Positions 21,580-29,836 of a stretch of DNA of 61,905 bases are shown here, in pieces. The position numbers were made by a program, and so were the translations under genes. Source of the stretch: a virus. The DNA lies in IMG/VR virus record IMGVR_UViG_3300009085_001018, positions 1-61,905 of that record; one strand, 5' to 3'. The notes under the pieces were generated by a model. It saw only the letters and a list, made by a program, of their open reading frames with translations, did no database searches and was not told the origin of the DNA. Every line of letters begins with the position of its first letter. The first letter of the stretch is position 1.

Positions 21580-21727
21580 ATCTCGAAGTAATTATAGAAT
21601 AGGTTTTTGTTATAGAACAGATTGTTTAAATCGGGATGTAAAATGTAATATTTGTTTATTTTATAATCAATATAAAAATATTAATGATGATACAATAATA
21701 GAGGTATCTGATGAAAAAGATATTTGA
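21569..21727 (+). CDS. Cys-containing small protein
   Basis: 52 residues with four Cys (about 14, 19, 26, 29), the last two in CNIC. Overlaps both neighbouring genes by about a dozen bases. Probable metal-binding mini-protein. Confidence 0.5.
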   Translation: MTTKSRSNYRIGFCYRTDCLNRDVKCNICLFYNQYKNINDDTIIEVSDEKDI

Positions 21728-22007
21728 AAAGGATAAAAAATATTACAGAATTAAAGTTAAAAACATGCTAACAGATTGTAATATAGCAGAAGAACAGTAT
21801 ATTGATTTAGACATAATTGATATTGTGGAAAAAATAGACACATTAATTGATGTAGTTAATATTTTAGGAAAAACTATTAATAATATGCATCAACAATATA
21901 ATTTATTACCCTTAAGAAAATATATTGAAGACTTAGAAAAAAAGGTTATCGCACAAGGTGATCTTATAGCTTCATTTAAACAAGAACAAATATATAAAAA
22001 CCTTTGA
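21711..22007 (+). CDS. Coiled-coil protein
   Basis: 98 residues, helical, heptad-like from residue 38 to the end. Unrecognised. The promoter at 22004 begins at its stop codon. Confidence 0.6.
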   Translation: MKKIFEKDKKYYRIKVKNMLTDCNIAEEQYIDLDIIDIVEKIDTLIDVVNILGKTINNMHQQYNLLPLRKYIEDLEKKVIAQGDLIASFKQEQIYKNL

Positions 22008-22032
22008 CAAGATAGAGAAAGGGTGTTATACT
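22004..22032 (+). promoter_or_regulatory. Consensus sigma70-like promoter
   Basis: TTGACA (22004-22009) and TATACT (22027-22032) with a 17-base spacer. It lies about 40 bases before the start at 22074 and probably begins the transcript of the regulator/HD/terminase block. The same -10 (TATACT) and spacing recur at 27017. Confidence 0.8.
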
Positions 22033-22073
22033 TATCATGTAAATAACTATAATTAATAATAATTTCAACTTTG

Positions 22074-22421
22074 ATGGATGAGCAAAAGACACATTATATA
22101 ATTAAGGCTATAAATATTGATAAGGAAGAATTTATAGTTTTAAAGAAACATACTAAAAAAAGATACTCACAGTTATCTAGAAGTAAGGTTACATATAAAC
22201 AATTTGAAGCATGGACTTTATGTGCAATGGTATTAGGGGTGTTTGGGGGCTATGGAGATAAAGAAGCAACATATTTATTTTATAAATATTTATTACAGAA
22301 CAAACTTCCAAATATTTATATTTTAGATTTTAAAAAATTTGTTAAAATATGTATATGTATAATAGAAAATAAAATAAATGAACAACCCGCAAGAACAAAA
22401 AACATTACAAAATCGTCTTAG
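22074..22421 (+). CDS. Hypothetical protein
   Basis: About 115 residues; ATG at 22074 preferred over TTG at 22071. No good Shine-Dalgarno, so it could be near-leaderless from the 22004 promoter. Helical, with a hydrophobic region (WTLCAMVLGVFGGYG). Overlaps the XRE regulator by 44 bases. Unrecognised. Confidence 0.55.
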   Translation: MDEQKTHYIIKAINIDKEEFIVLKKHTKKRYSQLSRSKVTYKQFEAWTLCAMVLGVFGGYGDKEATYLFYKYLLQNKLPNIYILDFKKFVKICICIIENKINEQPARTKNITKSS

Positions 22422-22611
22422 AGAATATAGAGTTATACCTAAGATATCACAATGGGATTTAGCTCTCCGTAGTGGTGTAAAACAATCTCGTATTTCATTA
22501 ATTGAAAATCATTTAGTTAAACCTACAACAAGAGAAAAGGTAAAACTTTCTGAAGCACTTAATCATGCTGTAGAAGAAATTTTCCCTAACCAAATTGATA
22601 CTCATGGATAG
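22378..22611 (+). CDS. XRE-type helix-turn-helix regulator
   Basis: 77 residues. LRSGVKQSRISLIENHLVKPT near residues 29-49 is the typical XRE/Cro helix-turn-helix with SQWDLAL before it and the conserved Ile/Glu-Asn turn. Such proteins bind operators as dimers. It overlaps genes on both sides within the transcript from 22004. The target is unknown; that promoter is a candidate. Confidence 0.8.
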   Translation: MNNPQEQKTLQNRLREYRVIPKISQWDLALRSGVKQSRISLIENHLVKPTTREKVKLSEALNHAVEEIFPNQIDTHG

Positions 22612-23185
22612 CAAATTATCAGAAACAATAGCAATACAAAAACAAATTAAAGATTATTTGGAAGAAATTAGGATGCCAGCATTAAGAAAGAATGTATTAA
22701 AATTATATGCGGCAGTAGAAGAAAAGCTTAGAAATAATCCCGCTTCTATCAAATATCATCATAATTATAAAGGTGGGCTTTATGTGCATACTTTAGAAGT
22801 AATGGAATTTGCATTAGATATGTTTGATCTTTATAAAGAACGTTTTTTGCATGATTTTAATAGAGATGATGTAATTTGTATATCTTTTATACATGATTTA
22901 GAAAAAATTACTAAATATAAAAGAAATATATCACCGAATGTTGGGCATAATAAATATGAAACTGAATTTCTATATAATGATAATAAGGTAGATATGAACG
23001 ATAGTGCTGAGGTAGTTAATTTAATTAGTAAATATGGTATTTTTTTAACAGATATACAATTAAATTCTTTGGTATTTCATCATGGTGGGTTTTCTATTGA
23101 TAAGGGTAAAATGACAAGTTTAGCGTGCTTAATTCATACTGCTGATTTATTTAGTACTACTATAGGAGCTATTAGAAAGTGTTAA
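22604..23185 (+). CDS. HD-domain phosphohydrolase
   Basis: About 193 residues from ATG 22604. GGLYVHTLEVMEFAL (first His), SFIHDLEKI (HD), FHHGG and LIHTADL (last Asp) occur in HD order. HD proteins are metal-dependent phosphohydrolases acting on nucleotides or cyclic nucleotides, or are RNA-linked. The lack of extra domains leaves the substrate open. It overlaps the XRE gene's end by eight bases. A role against host nucleotide signals is possible but not shown. Confidence 0.75.
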   Translation: MDSKLSETIAIQKQIKDYLEEIRMPALRKNVLKLYAAVEEKLRNNPASIKYHHNYKGGLYVHTLEVMEFALDMFDLYKERFLHDFNRDDVICISFIHDLEKITKYKRNISPNVGHNKYETEFLYNDNKVDMNDSAEVVNLISKYGIFLTDIQLNSLVFHHGGFSIDKGKMTSLACLIHTADLFSTTIGAIRKC

Positions 23186-23285
23186 CAACTTTTTTAAGAA
23201 AACGTGATTATAATGGTAGATTTATTCAATAGAAAAAAATTAGAATATTTTATTAATTTTTAATAAGAACAATGCATTGATAAAT

Positions 23286-24209
23286 ATGTCCGAAGATCAA
23301 GAACCAGTACCAGATGCTATAGAACAAGAATATAACGAAAAAATATTAAAAAGTTTTTCTGACCAACAAGCACTTCCTATAATTAATCCCACCTCATTAT
23401 CTCCAGATAAAGATATATTGGCAAAACAAAGAGATGACGAGAATAAACTTCCCGAAGAATTCGATTTAAAATATGTTGGTGATTTATCATATTTACAGGA
23501 AATTTTTTCCTCTAAATATGATAAATTTAATTCATTAGATTATTTAAAAAAAGTAAGACAGAGTATGCTTGAGGAGGGATACCCCGATTGTTCAGCTTTA
23601 AATGAATTTTTGTTTTGGGCGACAATGAGTCGTAAATTACAGATTATTTATCAGCGTATGCATGCTAAATTAAATCGTAAAAAAGGGACAAGTGAGGATG
23701 ATGCTGAAAATATCAGTTGGTTAAAAGAAATGCGTAATGTGTCAGAACAGGTAGCTTCATTACAGCGTTCGTTAGAAGGGATGCTTGATAAACGTAAAAA
23801 GATTAAGGATGTTACTGATTTACATGCTGAAACAATGGAAGCTGCTGAGTCTTTTATTAAGTCACACATTGGGGAATTTACTTTTCGTTGTACTTGTGGT
23901 GCGATTGTAAATACACAAGGTTTACCTAGTTTTGCAATTAAGACTACATTAGATAATAATGGTGAAACAATTTATCATGTTTTTTCACCAGAATTATGGT
24001 ATTTATATCATAAACAATTAATTCCATTACATTATGTAGCGTTTGTTTTACGTACTTCTCCTGAAGGTATTTTAGTAACTGCAGCTGCTAGAGGTGAATA
24101 TGGTGTTAAGCCAGTGCAAGAAGATGTACCTCTGTTAGAGAAAGAAGAAAGTTTTTTAAAGGATTTACAAAAGGTATATGACGACTACTACAAAGAACAC
24201 AACCATTGA
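23286..24209 (+). CDS. Protein upstream of terminase, candidate small terminase subunit
   Basis: About 307 residues from ATG 23286. The N-terminal 75 are acidic, then a helical region (about 75-195) with coiled-coil potential. The C-terminal part has FRCTCGAIVNT and an alpha/beta stretch. It lacks a recognisable helix-turn-helix, but its place directly before, and overlapping, the large terminase is where small terminase or recruitment proteins usually lie. The assignment is by context only. Confidence 0.45.
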   Translation: MSEDQEPVPDAIEQEYNEKILKSFSDQQALPIINPTSLSPDKDILAKQRDDENKLPEEFDLKYVGDLSYLQEIFSSKYDKFNSLDYLKKVRQSMLEEGYPDCSALNEFLFWATMSRKLQIIYQRMHAKLNRKKGTSEDDAENISWLKEMRNVSEQVASLQRSLEGMLDKRKKIKDVTDLHAETMEAAESFIKSHIGEFTFRCTCGAIVNTQGLPSFAIKTTLDNNGETIYHVFSPELWYLYHKQLIPLHYVAFVLRTSPEGILVTAAARGEYGVKPVQEDVPLLEKEESFLKDLQKVYDDYYKEHNH

Positions 24210-26997
24210 GCAAAAACTAGGGTTATATTTTGTTTTTCATCATAAAATAGCATTTCGAGATTTTTTTATACCCCAAGCAACAGGAAAAGTTTTTTATACA
24301 TATTATTATCAATATGCACCTGCGTTATGTGACGAACTTGTGTGGGCAGGAGCACGTGGAACTGGAAAAAGTTTTGATCTTGAGTTTTCAATTATGCAAA
24401 ACCCATATTTATATCCAGGAGAAGAAACTTTTCTTACAGCATTTCGTAAAACACATGTTAAGGATCGTTTAGAGAAGGTTATTACTTATCTTGCGAATGT
24501 TCCTTATTTGCGAAGTTTCTTAAAAGGTGACACAAGCGTTTCTTTACGCGAGGCTGTTACACGTACTCCAATTTATTCAATTCGTTTTAAAAATAATCAT
24601 GAAATTTGTGGTATTTCTACGGGTGAAGATCCTCAAGCCGTTATGATTCAGGGACATCACCCATGTATTCATCCTTGGCAAAGAGTTCGTCTTTCTGATG
24701 GGAGAAATATTTCTATTATTAAAATTATTAGAGAAATTAGAAGGGGTAAAAAATTATTTGTTAAAAGTTTTGATTTTCATAAACAACAAATTGTTGATAG
24801 TGAAATTATTGATGGTTGGGTGTCACCAATTGAAGATAAAAAAATATTACGTATTATTTTAGAAGATAATACACATCTTTTAGTTACTAATAATCATAGT
24901 ATTTATGTTGAAAGTAATAATATTATTACTAAAAAACAAGCGCAAGATATTATTCCATTTTCAGATTTTTTATTATCTGATGAGCCAAGTTTGACATGTG
25001 CGCAAAGGTCGCTTGTTGTTGGTAGTTTGTTGGGTGATGCATCAATATCTATTCATCCATGGAATAATCATAGAATTGGTAGAAAAATTAATAAACAACG
25101 TAATATTCCAGATGCATCACATAGAATAAGATTTACGCATACAGCTTTACATGGAGAATATATAGAATTTAAATATAAAGTATTAAAAAATTTTGTTTCA
25201 GATAAAAAAGTAAAAATTATTAAACAAGTTCCCCGTATACATGGACACTATCAAGCATCTTTTAGCACTCGTTGTTTATCTGCATTTGATCCAATTGCAT
25301 TAACATGTATTAAAAATAAGAAAAAAACTATTACAGAAGAATTTTTAAAATTTGTGGATGAAAAATCTTTAGCTATTTGGTATATGGATGATGGGGGTAG
25401 AACTCTAGGTAAAAGCGGTGTAATATATTGTATTATATTGCATACACAAGGATTTACATTAAATGAAAATAAGTTATTAAAAATATTTTTAAAATCTAAA
25501 TTTGATATTGATGTAAAAATAGTAAAAAATAAACGTTTTGGGCATTTCTTATATCATTTATATCTTAATCGTAAAAATGCATTAAAATTTATTAATTTAA
25601 TTTTACCTTACTTACATCCAATTTTTTTATATAAAGTAGTTAATATAGAAACAGATACATCTAGCATTGGATCTAAGCTTAATGAATTTTTTAATGAAGA
25701 ATTTCTATTGCAGAAAAAAATGGTTAAAGAAATTATAATAGATAAACAAATTAATAAGGTATGTGATCTTAGTATTAAAAATACACATAATTATTTTGTT
25801 AGTCATACATTAGTCGCTAATTGTTTTAGATTTATCGAAGAAGGCCAATTCTATATACAAGACGCTTGGATGAAATATCAAAACACGCAACATCCTTCTG
25901 GTTCTGTTGACCGTTATTATGGCGTATCAAATGGGATCCTTGATTCTCCATTTTATGAGATTACGCATCGTTTAAAGAAATTTAAAAATAAAAAATTTAG
26001 GGTTCATCGCGCAATGGAACCTAATTGGAATCAAGAATTAAAACGTGAAAAATTAGCTACATTAAAAGGCCCTAATTCTAATGATTGGATTCAACAAATT
26101 GAAGCACAGGATGGAGAGCCTTCTTTTGGTGTATGGAATGAAGCTGATATTAAAAAGAATATTGATTTTAGTGAATCAAAAGATATTCCTGGGTTAATTG
26201 AAAACCAAATTCGTATTATTACAATTTTAGCAAAAGATTATGTGAATATGGATCCGTGTCAGGTATTATGTAATTTACCAGGTTTACCTGAAGGTGTAGA
26301 AGAAGTTATTGTTGGTATAGATGCAGGTTATTCGCAGCCCACTATTCTGTTACCTTTTTTTAAATATAAAGGAAAATGGAATTTAAAAGTAAAAATTTTA
26401 TTATTAGATCGTATGATTTCAGATGATCAAACAGAATTAGTTGATTATGTATTAACATTTTATAAAGCATATGCAGGCATAGATTGTACTTCTGCGGATG
26501 GTAGAGATATAGCGACAAAATTATGTAATCCCAAAAATGAACAATATAAATCTAAACAATATGATAAAAGGATTTTTTTCATAGATTTTCGTGAAGCCAT
26601 TATTACCGGATATAAGCGTAAAAAAGAAGGAGCTGGAGATATCTTAGAAGAAGTAAAAGATTATATGAAAAATCTTACTACTCGTATTTTGCGTGAAAAA
26701 TTTTATAGTACTGAATTTCTTTTAAATTATGACGAAGAAATGATACCAGAATTTATTTCTGAAACGCAGAAAACCGACCCTAGTGGTCGTGTTTCTATAC
26801 ATACCCCACCAACAGTGCATATACCAGAAGCGTATAGATGTTTTGCTGGTGCATGGTGGAAATTGCATATATTAATTGAAAAACCACCATTAGAAAATAT
26901 GGAAGATGATGAAGCTTACGAAATGCAATTTCCCTCTAAAGAAGAAAACACTTTAAACTTATTTAAAACACAAAAACAATCTTTAGAAAATATGTAA
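24178..26997 (+). CDS. Terminase large subunit (with intein)
   Basis: 939 residues, of which 163-548 are an intein, leaving a 553-residue terminase. WAGARGTGKSF at residues 57-67 is the Walker A of the packaging ATPase. After splicing, PCFRFIEEGQF gives the Walker B strand with its paired Glu. VIVGIDAGYSQP and the later GIDCTSADGRD carry the Asp residues of the RNase-H-like nuclease, which cuts concatemeric DNA. The protein pumps DNA into the prohead with the portal. Start at 24178 overlaps the previous gene. The intein sits between the substrate loop and Walker B, so unspliced protein cannot be active. Confidence 0.9.
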   Translation: MTTTTKNTTIEQKLGLYFVFHHKIAFRDFFIPQATGKVFYTYYYQYAPALCDELVWAGARGTGKSFDLEFSIMQNPYLYPGEETFLTAFRKTHVKDRLEKVITYLANVPYLRSFLKGDTSVSLREAVTRTPIYSIRFKNNHEICGISTGEDPQAVMIQGHHPCIHPWQRVRLSDGRNISIIKIIREIRRGKKLFVKSFDFHKQQIVDSEIIDGWVSPIEDKKILRIILEDNTHLLVTNNHSIYVESNNIITKKQAQDIIPFSDFLLSDEPSLTCAQRSLVVGSLLGDASISIHPWNNHRIGRKINKQRNIPDASHRIRFTHTALHGEYIEFKYKVLKNFVSDKKVKIIKQVPRIHGHYQASFSTRCLSAFDPIALTCIKNKKKTITEEFLKFVDEKSLAIWYMDDGGRTLGKSGVIYCIILHTQGFTLNENKLLKIFLKSKFDIDVKIVKNKRFGHFLYHLYLNRKNALKFINLILPYLHPIFLYKVVNIETDTSSIGSKLNEFFNEEFLLQKKMVKEIIIDKQINKVCDLSIKNTHNYFVSHTLVANCFRFIEEGQFYIQDAWMKYQNTQHPSGSVDRYYGVSNGILDSPFYEITHRLKKFKNKKFRVHRAMEPNWNQELKREKLATLKGPNSNDWIQQIEAQDGEPSFGVWNEADIKKNIDFSESKDIPGLIENQIRIITILAKDYVNMDPCQVLCNLPGLPEGVEEVIVGIDAGYSQPTILLPFFKYKGKWNLKVKILLLDRMISDDQTELVDYVLTFYKAYAGIDCTSADGRDIATKLCNPKNEQYKSKQYDKRIFFIDFREAIITGYKRKKEGAGDILEEVKDYMKNLTTRILREKFYSTEFLLNYDEEMIPEFISETQKTDPSGRVSIHTPPTVHIPEAYRCFAGAWWKLHILIEKPPLENMEDDEAYEMQFPSKEENTLNLFKTQKQSLENM
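24664..25821 (+). mobile_element. LAGLIDADG intein in terminase
   Basis: 386 residues. Begins at Cys1 (CIHPWQRVRL, block A) after HHP; block B is HLLVTNNHS near 71-79. LAGLIDADG-type motifs are LVVGSLLGDA (117-126) and SLAIWYMDDGG (235-245). Block F is VCDLSIKNTHNYFV (366-379). It ends LVAN, followed by Cys+1 of the extein. The penultimate residue is Ala, where most inteins have His. The two LAGLIDADG motifs suggest an active homing endonuclease, and the insertion lies at the conserved Walker B site, typical for inteins. Confidence 0.9.
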
Positions 26998-27016
26998 CAT
27001 TTTGGTAATAAAATAG

Positions 27017-27045
27017 TTGACAAATATAGGAATATGCGTTATACT
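27017..27045 (+). promoter_or_regulatory. Consensus sigma70-like promoter
   Basis: TTGACA (27017-27022) and TATACT (27040-27045) with a 17-base spacer, immediately after the terminase stop. It likely drives the 27093 gene and the head genes beyond. It is closely similar to the 22004 promoter. Confidence 0.8.
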
Positions 27046-27092
27046 TAACATGAGATAAAGTATAATAAATAATAATTACTTTATTTAATATA

Positions 27093-27248
27093 ATGATAAT
27101 GGAAAAAACTATTTGGCAAATTTTAGATGAATATTGTAATGATTTAAAATATGGTGAAATTAATATAAAAATTACAGTACACCAAGGGAGAGGGATTGCT
27201 TTTGAAGAGACTTCTCCACCAATAAGAAAATATAAAGAGATAAAATAA
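27093..27248 (+). CDS. Small hypothetical protein
   Basis: 51 residues, no motif recognised, with VHQGRGIAFEE in the middle. No clear Shine-Dalgarno; a second ATG at 27099 is possible. It is the only gene between the 27017 promoter and the terminator at 27281. Confidence 0.5.
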   Translation: MIMEKTIWQILDEYCNDLKYGEINIKITVHQGRGIAFEETSPPIRKYKEIK

Positions 27249-27280
27249 AATATAAAGGATAGCTCGACATTATTCAAATG

Positions 27281-27319
27281 AGAGCTGCATGATACTTTGG
27301 TATTGTGCAGCTCTTTTTT
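27281..27319 (+). terminator. Intrinsic terminator before the portal gene
   Basis: AGAGCTGCA (27281-27289) pairs with TGCAGCTCT (27306-27314) around a 16-base loop and is followed by a T6 run. It is a standard rho-independent terminator lying between the 27017 promoter and the portal start, so portal expression needs read-through or antitermination. Confidence 0.8.
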
Positions 27320-27324
27320 ATTGC

Positions 27325-29082
27325 ATGCCAAAAAAAACAAAATCACAAAAAGTAAGCCCTACTTTTATAAAACATCAAAATGATCAACATGTTGGTGTTA
27401 TATCATCAGTAAAATCCCGAGTTCTATATGGTCCCTTACCAGCTGAAGAAGAAACTTCAGACTATTTCAATAAATCTAACCGATCTGATTATGGAAGAGT
27501 AATCGATATTAGAATTCCTCATGGTTATCATGAACAAGTTAAGAAAGCATGGGAGATGTATGAAACTGATCGGTTATTCAGATATTTAATCAGTAGGTGT
27601 GTAGATTTTGCTGCTAATGGATTTGAGTGGGAAGTTCCAGTAGAGAGAAAAATAAATTTTTCAGAATGGTTAAAAAATAAAGTTTTTAAAATAGAGAGCA
27701 AAGAAGATAAGGAAAGACGTGTATGGAATAAATGGGCGGCTACTATTAATAAACGGGTAGCAAATGTTTTACCAGGTATTGATGAAATAAATAAGTGGAT
27801 CGTGAAACATTTGTTGTTAGGTGGCATGGCTCCACTAGAATGGGAATGGGGCACTATTACTGTTGATAATATTGATTATCAAATGCCTATTAAAATGGTA
27901 ATACATAATTCTTTATCTATCGCATTAGAACGTCCAAAACAAACTTTTTCTAATGAAGAGATGTATTTAAAATTATCTTTAGCAGGAAAAAGTATTGCTG
28001 AATCATACAAGGAGACACCTTTAGGTACTGGCACTACGATAACACATAATCCTGATGAATGGCACAAAATCGTTTTAATGGGAACTGCAATTAAACCAAA
28101 ATTAGAAGGTTTTGCGGTTAAATATGATTGGACACCAGCAGATAATACGTCTTTAGTATATGGACGTAATGTTCAAACTGGACAAGGTCTATATCCTTCG
28201 CCACCTTTTATTGGATTATATGAAATTCTCGTTATGAGAAGGGCGTTAACCGCTGCAGATCTCGCTATTTTAGATGGTGTAATAAATTTTATTTTAGATT
28301 GGGAAATAGGTGATAATACAATATTGCAAAATGGTCAAAATAAAGAAATTTTACCAAATCAACCTAGACCTGCAAAATATGACTCAAGTGGAAGTAAGAT
28401 AGAGAAAAGCACTATTGAAATGGCGAAAGAAATTATTACATCTGACACGCGTGGTAATGTAATGCAATTATTCCATCCTTATTATTTTAAACTTAATATA
28501 AAAACTCCTGACACATCTGTTTTATTAAATACTACTAAATATGTACAATCTACGGTAGAAGTATATCAAGCATTTGGGATATTACTTTCTCCTGCTGATA
28601 AAAGAATGGATTTTTCTGGTATTAATATTCAAAATTTTGAACAATTTGTTGATAATATCCGTTTAAATCATATAAGACGTTTTTGGGAAGCATTGACTAC
28701 AGCAATTGTAGAACGTAATAAAGGTAAATTAACTGCTATTCCAAACATGTCGTTTAAACCACTTAATACAAAAACAGAAGCATTTAAAATGGGTTTATTA
28801 AATTTAATTAAAATAGGTAAAATATCAACACGTAGTTTATTACAAGCCTATGGATTAGATGATAAAGTTGAGATTGAACGCATTGCACAAGAAATATCTT
28901 CTGGCGAGAAGGAATTAACTGATCGTCAAGTACCAGTTTCATATGTTCAAGCAAAAGTTAATCCTACAACTAAAAATGAACCTGATAATAATATTGAGCA
29001 AACTAAAAAAAAGAATAAAACACAAATATCACCATTAGAACAACAAGGTAGACCAAATAAGGGTACTGCGAAGGAGAAATAA
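27325..29082 (+). CDS. Portal protein (probable)
   Basis: About 585 residues from ATG 27325; an extended frame from 27289 starts inside the terminator. No Shine-Dalgarno is seen. The N-terminal part is beta/helix with EQVKKAWEMYETD and KWIVKHLLLGG, typical of portal core segments. The middle has FHPYYFKLNIKTPDTSVLLN and the C-terminus is Lys-rich. Length, position between terminase and protease, and a general resemblance to DUF935-like portals support the call. The portal forms the dodecameric DNA channel of the head. Confidence 0.75.
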   Translation: MPKKTKSQKVSPTFIKHQNDQHVGVISSVKSRVLYGPLPAEEETSDYFNKSNRSDYGRVIDIRIPHGYHEQVKKAWEMYETDRLFRYLISRCVDFAANGFEWEVPVERKINFSEWLKNKVFKIESKEDKERRVWNKWAATINKRVANVLPGIDEINKWIVKHLLLGGMAPLEWEWGTITVDNIDYQMPIKMVIHNSLSIALERPKQTFSNEEMYLKLSLAGKSIAESYKETPLGTGTTITHNPDEWHKIVLMGTAIKPKLEGFAVKYDWTPADNTSLVYGRNVQTGQGLYPSPPFIGLYEILVMRRALTAADLAILDGVINFILDWEIGDNTILQNGQNKEILPNQPRPAKYDSSGSKIEKSTIEMAKEIITSDTRGNVMQLFHPYYFKLNIKTPDTSVLLNTTKYVQSTVEVYQAFGILLSPADKRMDFSGINIQNFEQFVDNIRLNHIRRFWEALTTAIVERNKGKLTAIPNMSFKPLNTKTEAFKMGLLNLIKIGKISTRSLLQAYGLDDKVEIERIAQEISSGEKELTDRQVPVSYVQAKVNPTTKNEPDNNIEQTKKKNKTQISPLEQQGRPNKGTAKEK

Positions 29083-29083
29083 T

Positions 29084-29347
29084 ATGGCATGTCCTAAAAG
29101 AATTACTGCTACAGGTGCAGTATTAACTGGTAAGGGAATTTTAGACGCTATTGGATTAAAAGCCGGTAGCGATACTGCTACCATTGTTCTTTATGATAAT
29201 ACAGAAGCAAGCGGCACAATATTATGGGAATTAAGTGCAGTTGCAAACACATCTTCTGGTTTATCAATTTTAAATATTACATATAAGGTTGGTATTTTTG
29301 CAACTCTTACAGGGACAAGTGCATCTTGTATGATTGCTTTAAAATAA
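29084..29347 (+). CDS. Small beta-sandwich structural protein
   Basis: 87 residues, Gly/Thr/Ala-rich with ITATGAVLTGKG, TIVLYDNTEASGTILWEL and a beta C-terminus. This pattern recurs in small phage head-fibre or decoration-like proteins. It begins one base after the portal stop. Structural role inferred from context. Confidence 0.6.
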   Translation: MACPKRITATGAVLTGKGILDAIGLKAGSDTATIVLYDNTEASGTILWELSAVANTSSGLSILNITYKVGIFATLTGTSASCMIALK

Positions 29348-29366
29348 TTTTTAAATTTAGGTTATT

Positions 29367-29819
29367 ATGGACCCTACTACGACAACAGCAACTTCTGCGA
29401 TTTTACAAGAAGCGGCTACAAAAGATTTAGTAACACAATTTGGTTTTGCCGGGTTGATATTTTTTGGGTTTATGTTTCTTTTGCGATCAACATTAAAATT
29501 AAAAGAAAAAATTTTAAATGATGCTAAAGAAGAAAGGTTACAATGGGTAACCTTAGTACAACAATTCCAAAAAACTTTAGATACACAAGCGAGTGATTAT
29601 AGACAGTACATGCTTACAATTACAGCTTCTTTTAACCGTTTTCAAGAGGAGCATAAAATTATACTTAGTGCGACAGCAGAGTGTTGTTCTGGTTTACGTG
29701 AATTAAGAAAAGAATTTGATAGTGCTTGTACAAATAGACAACGTGAACATGAAAAAATGATTAATGTATTAGACGAACAACAAAAAACTTTAGTAAGTAT
29801 TAATTGCCGTAAAGTATAA
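29367..29819 (+). CDS. Membrane/coiled-coil protein
   Basis: 150 residues: one hydrophobic segment (about 24-42, GFAGLIFFGFMFLL), then a long coiled coil (about 45-145). Could be a holin-like or spanin-like lysis protein, or a membrane tether. Its place inside the head module is unusual for lysis genes. No clear family. Confidence 0.55.
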   Translation: MDPTTTTATSAILQEAATKDLVTQFGFAGLIFFGFMFLLRSTLKLKEKILNDAKEERLQWVTLVQQFQKTLDTQASDYRQYMLTITASFNRFQEEHKIILSATAECCSGLRELRKEFDSACTNRQREHEKMINVLDEQQKTLVSINCRKV

Positions 29820-29836
29820 TAATTGTGGGGTTATTG

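Noticed and set aside
24664-25821. Frameshift or insertion damage in the terminase
   Set aside because: The inserted sequence has complete splicing blocks and paired LAGLIDADG motifs, so it is an intein, not damage.
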